Both the position numbers and the translations under genes were made by a program. From Eleginops maclovinus (taxonomy: Eukaryota > Chordata > Actinopteri > Perciformes > Eleginopidae): DNA of 64,000 bases. The DNA is taken from contig NC_086370.1 of NCBI RefSeq assembly GCF_036324505.1, forward strand, positions 18,006,600-18,070,599, in the 5' to 3' direction. Under the pieces are notes generated by a model that was given only the letters and a program-made list of their open reading frames with translations, ran no database searches and had not been told where the DNA came from. Positions 23,797 to 38,700 of this stretch are shown one piece after another (the first letter of the stretch is position 1; every line of letters begins with the position of its first letter).

Positions 23797-24879
23797 CTTA
23801 TACCTAAGACAATAGGTTAATAATAATTTCCTGGAGACTAAAACTCTCTTTCAGCATGATACAATATGCTACTAATTATTTGGCACAGCTTCTGTAAATC
23901 CCCATACGGAAAAATGTGGTTAAAAAGTGTTCACAGTATAGGTTACAGATAAACTGTATGTGAGAGTACAGCTAAAACTAGCCTTATCAAGGTTTATCAA
24001 TTTGGTTAGCCTTATTTTAACCTGCTTCATGATACAGAAAATGAGTCTGATGTATAGAAGTTAGCAAGGCTCTACTGGTAAGATTTAATCTGACATTTGT
24101 CTTGAAGCCAAAAGTAACACATTGTGGCTACTGCTTGCAAACACATTGTACCACCAAATAAATGTAGTTCTACTTTATATCTGTTTTGATCTGGATGTGC
24201 TGATTTTCTTTTGACATCATGCCTGGAATGCAACACTGACATCTTTTGATAAAGCGCTATTTCCCCCTCTTTGAGTAGACTGTAATAGAAAAACTTTACA
24301 CCCTCTGAAACTTTAAAATCCTGCAAAGTACTGAGAGTAGATGCTCATCAAAGGGAAGCTGACTACTCATGATGTTCCTGCGATTTGTGGAGGAGCATAG
24401 TGCAGGCCGTTGGCGGTGTGCACCTCACACTACAGCAGTATTAATAAAATCTGAAGTTCTTTCAGGCAATTCTCACAATTTCCGCCAACTGAAGACTCAG
24501 AGCAATACAAATTTCCACAGGTGGTTATGCGTTGATGTCGGATAACACACCAGCTTTGTGGAAAAGAGACGTCTAACAACTGTGAGACTTGTATTTACCG
24601 CTGTTTGAAAGGATTTGAAAGTAGCCCGCATGTGCACTTTCACAAGAGCAGCATGTAGTGTTGTATGAGTTTGTGATAATGTAGGCTTCTTGTGGGTTTA
24701 ACGGCAGAAAGCCTGATAATGGTGCGATGTAGGGAGCGGCGAGTGGGTTTCAGAACATCTGTCGCACTGGGAGTCTGATATTCATGATGAATATATCATA
24801 TCAGCATTCCATATTTCCCCTTTTCCTCTGTGTATTAATGTCTTGTGTATCCCTTTTTCTATGTTTTCTCAGGCTTCTA
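23797..24879. other. Non-coding DNA, no gene seen
   Basis: AT-rich unique sequence. The one frame of note (24,072-24,326, reverse, 84 codons) shows no domain. Confidence 0.55.
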
Positions 24880-25215
24880 TTGTACATATTAATGAGCATA
24901 CTTTGAATTTTCCGTCTGATCTTTTTCTGTTTTTCTCCATCCATCCCTTTCTTTGTCTTATATTTCATTACCACCATCCATCCCCCATTTTTTGTGTGTT
25001 TTTGTTTCTCTTGCTGCCATCATAACCAGTTATTTATACCTCTTACTTTTTCATTCCATTACCCCATCATTCCTCTTTACAGGTCCATCTCTCCCTTTCC
25101 TGCCTCTTTTATCTTCTCTTTCTCTTTTTAATAGCCCCCCGGATGTCAATTGCCTCTTACGGCAATCGTTCTCCATTTCTCCCTCTAGCTTCCTTGTTTT
25201 TTTATCTTTTGTTCT
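24880..25215. repeat. Pyrimidine-rich low-complexity stretch
   Basis: The forward strand is dominated by C and T (TTTCTCC, CCATCC, TCTTTC words). Overlapping Ser/Phe/Leu/Pro-rich frames (24,843-25,025 and 24,953-25,264) are composition artefacts. Confidence 0.6.
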
Positions 25216-25374
25216 CCGCCCATGCCCTATCCTTCCATCTATAAGGATTTATACTACTGCTTAGAGCAGTTAGAAAAAGGACAGAGGGGACACCTGCAGG
25301 AGAGAGAGAGGAGAAATCTGAGTGACCATCAGATGAAGTGCAAGAATGTGGGAATGAATAGTAAACCAGAGCAA

Positions 25375-25435
25375 GCTCCTAGGGCAGGACTAATTGAAAT
25401 CCACTCTCCACACTGAGTCGGGTTAGCAGCAGCAG
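25375..25435. repeat. Diverged tandem duplicate, copy 1
   Basis: It begins GCTCCTAGGGCAGGACTAATTG and ends GGTTAGCAGCAGCAG. It matches 25,571-25,630 over the whole stretch at roughly 70-75 percent by eye, in the same orientation. A purine-rich spacer lies between the copies. Confidence 0.7.
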
Positions 25436-25570
25436 TCATAAGGATAGTGTGAGGGAGTAAGGGAGAAAAGAGGGGGAAAAAAGAGAATTGCGGGATAGCA
25501 CGGGAGCAAGTTAGAGAATGGCCAAGAGATTGGATAACAAACATAAAAGAGAGAAAGAGAGAGCGAGATA

Positions 25571-25630
25571 GCTCCTCTGGCCAGACTAATTGAATTCCGA
25601 TTTTCCCTCTGAGATTGGTTAGCAGCAGCA
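25571..25630. repeat. Diverged tandem duplicate, copy 2
   Basis: It begins GCTCCTCTGGCCAGACTAATTG and ends GGTTAGCAGCAGCAG, the partner of 25,375-25,435 at an offset of about 196 bases. The shared cores GACTAATTGAA and GGTTAGCAGCAGCAG are the best preserved parts. Confidence 0.7.
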
Positions 25631-28009
<2,379 letters not shown>

Positions 28010-28150
28010 AAGCTGCAACTGATAATTATATTCATCATTCATAATTTGATTTCAACAACATTATTATGATTATACATTTAGCCGAGTAATTAATTGTAAA
28101 TCTAAATGTGTACCCTCTAATGTAATTAATACATTGCCGATAATAAGGCC
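28010..28150. repeat. Possible degenerate MITE remnant
   Basis: The opening AAGCTGCAACTGATAATTAT, followed by AT-rich ATTA/TAAT words, resembles the start of a very common fish miniature DNA transposon (AAGCTGCAACTAACGATTAT-like), from memory. Further AT-rich words such as GATTAATCGTTATT near 28,490 could be the other end. No clear inverted ends or target duplications were established. Confidence 0.3.
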
Positions 28151-31100
28151 AATTTGTTAAATAATAAACAGTATGTTATAAAAGAAAATTGCTAATCAAA
28201 CTCTCTGTTTAAGGCAGCCTGATATTAACCAAGACATCGACATTTCCAGGAAACAAGTTTCCAAATTTCGGAGATGGAATCCTTATTCTACCATCAATGT
28301 TTCTACATGTTACCAGAGAGGGACGATGGGCGAGTTAGCAACAACGATACAACGGCTGAAGGTATTTTATGTGCTTAGGCCAACTTTGCTGTTGATTTGT
28401 TTATGAAAAAACAGCCGTTGTGTTCCTACTTTAGGTGATGGAGGAAATGGAAATGAGTTTGTTAAATGGTGTGAGTGCATGTTGCTCTGATTAATCGTTA
28501 TTGGTAGTAACGTACATCTATAGAAACTGTTATAGTTAATTTTTGAGCTGCCAAGCAGTGCCCCTCTTATTTTGATTTGGCTTTACATGTGTGGCAGATG
28601 CTGCAAATTGTGTTTGTGTAATGATTGATAATTGGCTGCTATGTGAGTTAAAACAGTTATGGTCATTTTAAGCTTCCTTACCGGGATGGTGTGACGTTGG
28701 AGGGAGTATTCTCTTGAAAACTAGTATCCTGTTGGAGGAAAAAATGGGAGTCATCCTCCTCATTGAACATTCAGGCCCAATATTTTGTATCACAGTATTT
28801 ATCCTGTCTGCCTGTTAGTGTAAATAAGGCATAATCCTTTGTAGGAACCCATTGTGAGAACACAAGGTCAACTATAGGTGAGTCATATCTGCTGTTTGTT
28901 TTCAGAAAACAGTCTGGGGGATTTACTTTACTTTGGATTGTTTGGTCAGGTGAAAAAATAGATCATGGTCACACCAAATATCTGCCCCTGAGATGCGTGA
29001 AATATCTGTCTTGTTTGTCTTCCAGAGACCTGGAAATTACTCCAAAATGCATTTGATCACAGTTGTGTAAACACAATGTTGTTGACATCTAAAACCTGCT
29101 GGTTACGCATGCTTGAAGCTCAGCAGTGTGAACCCTAACAAAACAAATACAGCACTGCCGTAATCTAAATGTAGAATGTTGTATTGTACCCTAGCTGTGT
29201 GACTGCTTCCCACCATGGTGGCTTTAGGAGCTTATTTCCAAGACCAAAGAAAAATATTAATACTCCTGACTCCAGTAAGGGTTTGCCTCTTAAATACAAT
29301 GTTCAGTTTGTTAGTTTTATAAGCAAAGCAGTACACTATTTAATTTATATTTTATTGCATTTTTTCATCGATATTGTAACATTTTGGTCTTTTATATCAA
29401 TAATAATAAAACAACAAACCAAACAATCTAATGTATAGTCCTTCAATCATCTCCACTTCAATCTAATTTAAAAGAAATAAAATAACCTTTGGAAACACGA
29501 GTCCAAAGAGTATATATGCTGTATTTGAGTTTTATGTACATGGGGTTTACTATAATATCTGACCACATTAAGAAAGTAGTCAAAATACTTTTCCCCAAAA
29601 AATGTCAGTCCTGTTTTATGAATTGAACAAATGTATACAACTTTAAAAAATGAATAAACTCACGTGGGCTTTCCATTTTCTCCTTATAGTTTGACAGGGA
29701 GATGTCATTTGTGGATTACTGAAAACATATAGCCTCAGGCAGAGCCAGCCAATGTTTTGTTTTTATACGTTTTTGAAGCTTTTAGCTAGTTCTTCTGAGG
29801 TCCCAGAGTAAACTGCGAGGACGAGTCCCTCCAGAGCTGTAGCACTCCCAAAAGACAGAGCTGATGTTCAGTGTTGATCAATCATTAAAAGCGATTAAAG
29901 GATCTTACATTTAATTCATATATTTTTGATGTCTTTTAAACCCTTGTGATTTTCTTACGGATATGATACGCATCTTTTTCTGGATCATCAATTTTCATAT
30001 CCAAGTTGAGATCAAAGCAGGAGCTGTCTGCTGGAAAATCATTGCATGATAATAATGTCCAAGAAATGTATGACTTTAGGTGATTCCTTTTCCCATATCA
30101 GAGACTAGCATGTGTGAGAGTTGCAACAACCTCCAGAGTAGGCAGACAGTAGAGGTTTTACTGTGAGATGACATTGCTCCTTTTTGATGTTATGATTATG
30201 CAATCAGCACAGCCTTGCATGTCAGCTTCTTTATCTATTAGCTTAGCACACTGACAGGTCAGTTGGGCCTGCAATACGTCAAAGTGATCATTATTTTAAG
30301 ATCTCTTTAGCTGGACCACAAAGCTACAAGCTACCTGTTGCACATGAACAATTTGAATTGTTTTCCTCACTCCAATAAAAATGGACTGCCCAACAAAACA
30401 AAGGGCAAACACATTTAATTATCGGAAGCAAGCCGTCTGCACAGCACAGTAGTTAGACTTACAGTTGATTGACAGGTCTGTGCTGCACAAATCAAGTGTC
30501 GACACACACACACCCACTGCAGCAAAGCTTTGCTGACCGGTGTTAACAGTGGGTGCTCAATTAATTAAAAGGCTTTGGCTGGTTGTGTTCAAGTGCATAC
30601 CACTAACATGCCTTGTTTTGTTGTCCCTTTACACTTGAGTTAAGTTTTCCTGAAGTGTAAATCAATGTGAAGAAGCAAGAGTGAAAGATGAATGATTTAT
30701 GGCTGCAAAGATGATGTCTAATGGCGAAAACCACCTCCTGCTCCTCTATCATCGTTTTTTCTACATAGCTCAAATCAACACATTTTGCCAGTGTAGAAAT
30801 AACTTGGATGCGATTATCTTCGTTGATTTATGTTTGTTACTAACATTGATTCATCTTCACCCGCTGGCGTGACACTAGGTAGATAGTATTTCTGTAAATA
30901 ATTACATATCAGAGACCTTGTGAGACCCAGTACATTTTCCTCCATAGGATGACAACCTATTGTGAGGATGCGGTGTCTCCACAAAACCCTATCAATAATA
31001 GATTGTTATTGAGCTGAAGATCATTTTTCACCTGGGATGACACAGTAGGGATTTCTCAAAATGTCAACAGCTTAGTCTGATTGCTCAGTGTGACATGGCT

Positions 31101-34100
31101 ATCTCATTTCATAAGAAACCCAGCCTCAGAGTCAGCGAGTCGTGTTATACAAATCTAAGTCCCTTTCAAAGTCAAAGTTAAAATGGGAACACATTGTTTA
31201 GCAAGTTTTGCTTAAAAACTTGAAAAAAAAACAAAACTTGGAAAAACGCCACGTGAGGATTCTTTGTCTGCAGATATATCCACTTGCAAGCCTGGAGCAA
31301 ACTTAAAGACCGTTTGAAACTCAGTGCACTTCTCTTTAATGCAGTTTCCTCCCTGACCACCGTTGCTTTTAATCTTTATGCTTGATCACAAATAAAATTC
31401 AGGAACATGTAGTTAATCACCTCGGCAGGTCCAGTGCGCACTCCTCTCACCAAGCCTGTTTATTGACTAAGCAAGCACCAATAATCAGCCTACTAAGCGT
31501 TTAATCTGAAACACAATTACAACCTATGACTCGATGGTTCCAGGCAATATTGCTTTCTGTTACTCCATGGGAACGGCTGCTAGAGCTATAATTTGCACAC
31601 TCCATTGGCCAGTTAGGCCAATCTCATGAAAGGCACAACAAATATTTTTCCACTATCATTAGTTTGTGCATAAGAGCCATCCCAACAATATATTTTGTGC
31701 TTAGAAGCTCCAGTTTAAAATATTCAACAGTGGAAGTGAGTACACACCCCTACACAAACAGTACCTTTGAGAATAATTCATGTCGGATTAGTATTCCTCA
31801 TTTCATGCATGCATTTGCGTTTTTGTTTCCCATACTATTCACCCCCTTGAGAGAAAAGAGATTTAATTTAACCTATTTATTCTTTCATTTCAACTCAGTG
31901 TGAGAGTCTTTGCTGTGAATATTGTCACACTCCTGTGCCTTAAGAGAGCTGGGCATCTAGTGACCACAGCCAGACCGTTGTGATCCCTTCTCCCCTCTCA
32001 AAGTAGGGGGAGCCTTGACTCACGTCTGTGCAGGACACCAGAAAGAAAGATGTTTTTAAAAGTCTCTGTGTGTTCTTTGTAGCTTTTAACTGTTTCTCTC
32101 GTGGTTCCAAAAGGCAGATATGTGCATTATTTCACCATTTCAGGTGTATACAACTCTTTTTAAGTTGAATAAAGGGCGGCTTTTGTGATGAATGAGAAGG
32201 TTGGTTTTGAAATGGAACTGTGTGTACCACAGAATTAGCAGAGCTTTTTATTAGAGCCTTTTCCTCAAGTGTATTATTTGGATCAGCCTTACCATGTATA
32301 TAATTAAGCAACTCATCTAGAAGCAGCTCTGTTATGATTATGCACTGAGATTGCCAATACAAACGAAAATGTGAACAAAGTAATACAATACATCTGTGGT
32401 TCATATCAGAACGGTTTTCGATTGAACACTCTGGACAGTCATCATAATTACAGTGGGAGTTAATTATTATTAAACAAATTATGATGCTCTATAGTTACTG
32501 TTGATTATAGGGTGGCAATGGGTGAACAGCAAAACATCCTAGATTAAAAGAAGACAAAGCCCACGATAACAGCGTGAAACATTTCATTGTGTTTTTTATA
32601 TCTCACCGCAGTGGGGTTTGTTCTTGTTGCTGCGCTAACGGGGGTGTTGGTAGTGGTCCCTCATCTTGTTTTTATCTGTGCCAGCTTGCAGGGCAGATGG
32701 GAAGTTAGATAGTCCCACAGGTAGCTTCTGTTTCCTCCCTGATTCCCCCCACGATACACCTCCGATGCATTCTTCTCTCTTATCTTTCTGGAAACTAGGC
32801 CCTCCCAAACCCACCTGTCTCTGCATTTTTGTAGTGCATTTTGTATTAACCCGCATTGCATGGCTTAGACGCTGTTGAAAATGTGCACTGGGGACAAATA
32901 GAGAAAAGCTGTATAGTTGGCAGAATGCATTCAAAGTATTAATCAGAAAGAGATGTGGAAAATATTGTCATGTACGTGCATGTGTTTGCATGCAGGTGTG
33001 TCATGTTTCAACAGAATGTAAAGGCCCGCGGCATAAATGATCACATTTATATTCACAACACATTTGAAACATAATATGACAGATTTTTCTACGTATTGAC
33101 CGACTGTCCTAGCAACATCATAATGGAAATCTGAGAGGGTCTCAACCTGTATCCATTTAATGACTGGCTCATTTGAACAGGGTTAATAAGGTTTCCAATA
33201 CATTTTATCTTGATCAAATGGAACATGTTAGCTATTATACGGAGTATAATTATGCAGTTCCTTCTCTGAATACTCAAACAGTAATTTCCTTTCTCATGCT
33301 ACAGTTTTGTGTTAAAAACAAATCGAGCAGCATACCTGCTTTACATCTAATTTAAGAAAGACCTTTGTTACAAATAATATCATTTTACAAGTCGACTGCA
33401 CCTCTTTTGTTTTGTTATGTTTTAAAATGCAAAGCTGTCATTACTCTTGGATAATGGAGTTAATGCCAATTTTAGGCCATATTAAAAAATGTCAAATATA
33501 TAGTTTTCTTTGGTTGACATTTTTTCCCTAGTTTTTTCAAATATATTATAGACCAAACAATTAAGTGAGATAATAATTGGTAGGAAAATCAAGTGAATTA
33601 AAATATTGGTTAGGTGCAACCATACTTTGTTTGGCTACAAACAGCTATGCTCTCTGATCCATAAAATCAAATCTTTACCGATATTTGGTAATATACGCAA
33701 AATGAAAAATATCTTAAAACCAGTTTTGCTAGAACCAATTATAGTTATTGAAAGTCACAACCTCGGCTAACTAAAGTAGAAGTGAGTGCAGGGAACACAA
33801 GGGGAAATGTAAATGAGAACCTTTTGAAAGCACTTTAATGCCCTGTGATTCTGAACAGTCTGTTGAAGCATGAGTAATAGTCTCTGTCAAAGCAATCTGA
33901 CGGTGCACTCAGTGGAAACTATTTTTACGTCTATGTTTTGAAATGGCACAATCTGACAATGTGACATCAACGAATTAACCAATTAAATAAAATCTTTGCA
34001 GTGTTTTTAACCCTGACTAATATTTTTTTGAGGTGTAGAGCTTGGAGATTTTACAGGCATGCCATGATCAAATTAGAGACCCCTTGGCACACATGTGTGA

Positions 34101-35260
34101 TATCCCCTGGCCAACTTTTGTGTCTTTCTTCAATAAATCAGACATTACATACAGGGCATTTATGCAATAGTTGATATTCATTATGAAGAACATAGTACTT
34201 CATTGGAAAATGAAAAGTAACCTTTACAATACAACTTGATTAAAAGCCCTGAAGTATCTCAAATTTAATGGAACTAAAGCCACCGTAATTTTCGTAATGA
34301 CAATGTTACATGTATGTTTAATGAAGGCTGTCCTCTCTCACTCTCATACACATCTGCTGTTGCTTGTCTTTGTTCTCCTATATTCTTTCTATATGACAGT
34401 CTCCTCCTCTCTACCTCATTTCTTTTCCCACACATCGCCGGTTCAGATGACTCGTAAATCCTCTGCGATTGTGAGCTGTTAGAGCCTCAGGTTGTGGTGG
34501 GTTGCTGCAAACACTAACAGTAGCGTCAAGATTAGCCTGTACATCATTTTCTTTATTGAAAGTGACAACTTCCTCTTTTTGCCAGTTTTCTTTTTCGTTT
34601 GCTGCACCCACTTTTGCTTGATTTTAACTGCTGTGGGCTGACGACGTAGGGGAGAGTGCGGTGCAGTTGAATATAACACTACAACTACTACTACTGTTAT
34701 TGTATTTCACCAAATCATTTAGTTTATGTACTTATAACATATAAGCTTTTTTTGTTATTAGAGGAGTGAAATTATGCTGAGAGCCATTTAACAAATGAAT
34801 AGGAACATTACTGTACAGTGTATCCCTTCATTGGTTACAACCACACCCTTCTTAAAAACACATTTTAAAATGCACATTCAAGTGTCAAAGACAAATTACA
34901 CCCATTACAGGGAATCTCTCCCACAAAAAGCTAAACAAAGAACAACCTAAAGCTATGAACCCACACATAGATTGCTCATTCACTTAGTACCAGCGGCGGA
35001 AACAGACTCACACCAACATGATTTTAGAGATACCCACAGATCATGAAAAAAGGGACACACAAACAAACTTGGCATACAGTTGATATAACTTTTCAATTCT
35101 TTAACAACTTCTGGACAAACAGCAACTGAGAGACTCCAAAATGATGTATCTAAAGGAAGCTCAATGTATTCTAATGATCAGGATCATTTTGTAGGTCATG
35201 TATTTTGAGTGTGAATGGTTGCTCATCGTCAGCTTGAATTGGCTTCGTGTTCCCCTCAAA
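28151..35260. other. Non-coding DNA, no gene seen
   Basis: This is about 7 kb of AT-rich unique sequence. Open frames are at most 99 codons (32,635-32,934, reverse), on both strands and often overlapping. No domain, RNA gene or long repeat is recognised. A short CA tract lies near 30,505. Confidence 0.5.
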
Positions 35261-35334
35261 GATAAGATGAAGAAGATGAAGATTCAACTTTATTGTCATT
35301 GCACAGAGTACAAGTACTAGGACAACGAAATGCA

Positions 35335-35526
35335 GTCTCTGCATTTGACCCATCCTAGTGTTAGGAGCAGTGGGCTGCCATTATTTACGGCGCCCGGGGA
35401 GCAGTGTAGGTAACCAGTGTCTTGCTCAGGGACACCACGGTGGCACTTGGTCTTTCGGGGACTTGAACTGGTGACCTTCCAGTTCCCAGGCCAACCCCTT
35501 ATGGACTTTGCCACCACCGCCCATAG
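35335..35526 (-). repeat. SINE body, tandem unit 1 (192 bp)
   Basis: This is the unit next to the LINE-like tail. It matches the following unit closely, with a few substitutions and small indels (for example GGTAACCAGTGTCTTGCTC versus GGGAATGGTGCCTTGCTC). Confidence 0.85.
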
Positions 35527-35716
35527 GTCTCTGCATTTGACCCATCCTAGTGTTAGGAGCAGTGGGCTGCCATTATGTACGGCGCCCGGGGAGCAGTGTA
35601 GGGAATGGTGCCTTGCTCAGGGACACCACGGTAACAACTTGGTCTTTCGGGGACTTGAACTGGTGACCTTCCTGTTCCCAGGCCAAGCCCCTATGGACTT
35701 TGCCACCACCGCCCTA
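35527..35716 (-). repeat. SINE body, tandem unit 2 (about 190 bp)
   Basis: This second unit starts with the same GTCTCTGCATTTGACC and ends in GCCACCACCGCCC, like unit 1. The high similarity of the two units suggests duplication after, or shortly before, insertion rather than two independent insertions. Confidence 0.85.
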
Positions 35717-38700
35717 AGCAGGTAAAGCTGATTGATGCATCCTGTAAATGATTGTTTAAAAAAGCAGAACAATAAATAGTACATCTGCTGTCTCGATGGG
35801 CATATTATTGGAAATTAGCTATTAAAATGTCATGTAGAAAAAAATATATTTATAGAGGCAGGAGAGAAATACATATGAGAGACTGGAGTATAACCGTAGA
35901 GACGGAAAGAAAGCTGTCATTTATTTAACGGTCGGATATGTTATCAAAAACATTCATCTTCTTTCATATTGTCATCTCTTTTCCTCCATTGAAGTAAAAA
36001 AACAAAAGCCTTGTCTGATAATACACACAGATCATATGACTTAGCGCTTTCAGTGACAAAATAAATAACTACATTTGAAATCTGTCTATATCAAAGATGA
36101 AGGACATGTCCATAGCTTACTTGAGTTTAAAGAAATGATCATAGGTGAAGTGCATAGGAAGAAGTAACAAATGTAGTGCTCTTTATGAAGGCTATTGCGT
36201 TGGATTTCATTATAGTCGTTTTTACTGCATTTTGCTACTCTGTATTTCTACAATTTGACTCGAAATCGATGCAGTGACAAAAAACATCTTTGAAACCTTT
36301 CACAAAAATGAACATTAATTGCAAACACCCCTCATTCTATTTATATCTGTCCTTTGCCACTACAAAAATCACTACTTAATGTTGAAAACACGGGGGCTTT
36401 TGTCAATTAGTAAACAAGCAAGAATAAATTTGTACCGTAAGCACTACGATACATGTTCATTATGTAAAATCCATTTAGCAATCCTACTTGCCCATGATGT
36501 GTCAGTAAGTTACAGCTTAGCCCCAGTGGGCTGTCGCTTTGGGCCATAATGAAGAGCAGTATGTCACTGTCCATATGGTGGGAGTCATGGTATCGGTACA
36601 GTCACTCCAAGCCAACTGAGACATATTAACATGGCAACTGTACATGTGTGTGTTAAATACTCTGATCTTAGTCTACTATATTGCAAGCATGCACCAATAT
36701 TTCTGCTTAAATGCCTTCATTTAAGATGTTGGTCTACAGTCTAAGTGTAGTCATGAGTGAGTCTTTAGGGTGGCAGTGGGTTGCACCATGTGCCAACAGA
36801 CCTGGCTTGAGGAAGCTACCATACGGTCTGGATTTTCATTGGTGCGGGTCAGTGGCTGAAAGTAAGGCCTGAGAGGACCTGCTGGGTAGACAGACCTTCA
36901 CAAACACCAAGTAGACAAATGGCGCTGTCCAGGCATCCAATAAGGTTAAGGGTCATCAGCAGCACAAAGGTGCACGTGTCATCAGTCAGTCGCCTAGACA
37001 ACCTTGTCATTTTGTTTGCATTCCTTTGTGTAGCTACATTCGCTGCATTTACCTCCAACCAATGCCTAAAAATACCCCTCACACAAATTGTTCATTCACC
37101 AGTCCCACTTTCAGAAAAAGACTCACACTAACATGAATATCTGCTGATTTATTCTCCCCAAAAAACATGCTCTATAAATGTGGGTAACGGTGGGAAAACT
37201 GGCAAACACAAACCAAGATTTTCTGAGGCCAATTGAAATGTCACAAATATTTAGTTTACATTAAACGGTAAAACAATAACAAGCTGGAACTAGGTCATAT
37301 GTGGCATTTGTGATTTAAAAAAAATCCCAGAAATGATCAGTTGGTTACCAAAATAATCAAATATTTCGTAAATGTATTACTTCCTTTTATACAAGCCAAG
37401 GTTTTTTTTTAAATCTTTGTATGTCAAATTTAATGTTTCGATTTGTTTGAGCTGTTAGGAAGAGATGTTGTGAAATTGAGTGGTTTTATATGAAAACACT
37501 TGATCTGTTTATATAACAAGAAGAGACTGCAGAAGAACTCATCTTTGTTCCTTTTAGTAGACACTTGAGGTATTCCACAGCCGAGAGGGGCTTCATTATT
37601 TCATGCACAGTCATTACTGTGAAATTTAAAAGAAAGACAATAAAATAGAAAGAGAATATATCTGGTTGTTATATATTCAAGTGATGTAAATTATACTTTA
37701 GCCTCTGTGTCGTAATCCAGGCGTTGCCTGGGTGTATAAAGGACATAACACATAGACTGTAATGCCCTGAAAGACATTAACAGTAATGACCTTATTCATT
37801 AGACACCATTACAATTACCCGGCCCAGAGGCTCAATGGTGCGCTCTCTCTTTTCAGTGTCTCGCTGTTCCTCCCCTTTCACCCTCTCTGTCTCTCTCATT
37901 TTCTCTCAAACGCTGTGGTTCAGCTGAGAGTTTGATTCAATGTCACTTGCCATGCATACATCATCCATGCAAGATGTGTCTACATTAAACACACTAAGCA
38001 CAAACAAATAGACAACAAAAGTACAGAGACTGATTTATCTTTAATCACATTGTGAGATTTTAGGAGGACGCCAGAGCACTGCAGTAAATTAGTACAAAAC
38101 TGAGTAGAACTAATTAGCCACTGTTTTGCTGAGGGAGGTTGGAAGAGAGAGAGCATGAGAGATGAGATGTGTTTAACAGATGATCTATACACAGGATTCT
38201 TCGCAGTGATAACCCCCACTGAGAGAAATTATTGCTGTAAACAGAAGCTGACATCTCATAAATGCTTCTGCATTCGTTTGACTTGACAGCGGGCCTCATG
38301 GTGCCATCTTTGGCAGGAGGCGATATCTCTCTCAGCAAGAATAGCATTTACTGCCATCCATGTTAAAACTGAGAAAAATGTGCGTAGAAAGGAGAAGAAA
38401 GAGGTAGAAAGAGCTTGCCATCTGGTTTCGAAGGCATAACACAGCAGCACAACAATGACCCCAGTGTCTGCAACCATCTATTTGTCCAAAATGCTGTGTC
38501 ACCTACACTAAAGCTGAATAAATTACTCTAATGTTGATGCTTGGCACACAGTGGTAATGATGTGTCCTAAGAGAGTAATTCCTCTATAATGTTTGAGCTG
38601 CTCCAGGCTAAGGTAACCATATGCTAAGACATAAAGTTGGTTTTCTATAGCGGGCTTCTCCCTCAATCTTCTTTAAAGTTGGTGTGCAGAACATACATTC

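Larger units (their letters stand above)
35261..35716 (-). mobile_element. tRNA-derived SINE with internally duplicated body, reverse orientation
   Basis: On the reverse strand the head reads GGCGGTGGTGGCAAAGTCC (A-box region), followed by CCAGTTCAAGTCCCC, a good B box. The body carries GCGCCCGGGGAGCA and GCATTTGACCCATCCTAG as read on the forward strand, also seen at 2,126-2,418. The reverse-strand 3' end has a LINE-like CAATGACAATAAAGTTGAAT tail, then a CTTCAT-type microsatellite. The unit from GTCTCTGCATTTGACC to the head is present twice (35,335-35,526 and 35,527-35,716), so two pol III-type promoters lie in tandem upstream of one tail. A 102-codon frame across this region is an artefact of the repeat. 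Confidence 0.8.

Noticed and set aside
35417..35725. 102-codon frame with an internal repeat
   Set aside because: It is the conceptual translation of the duplicated SINE body, not a protein gene.
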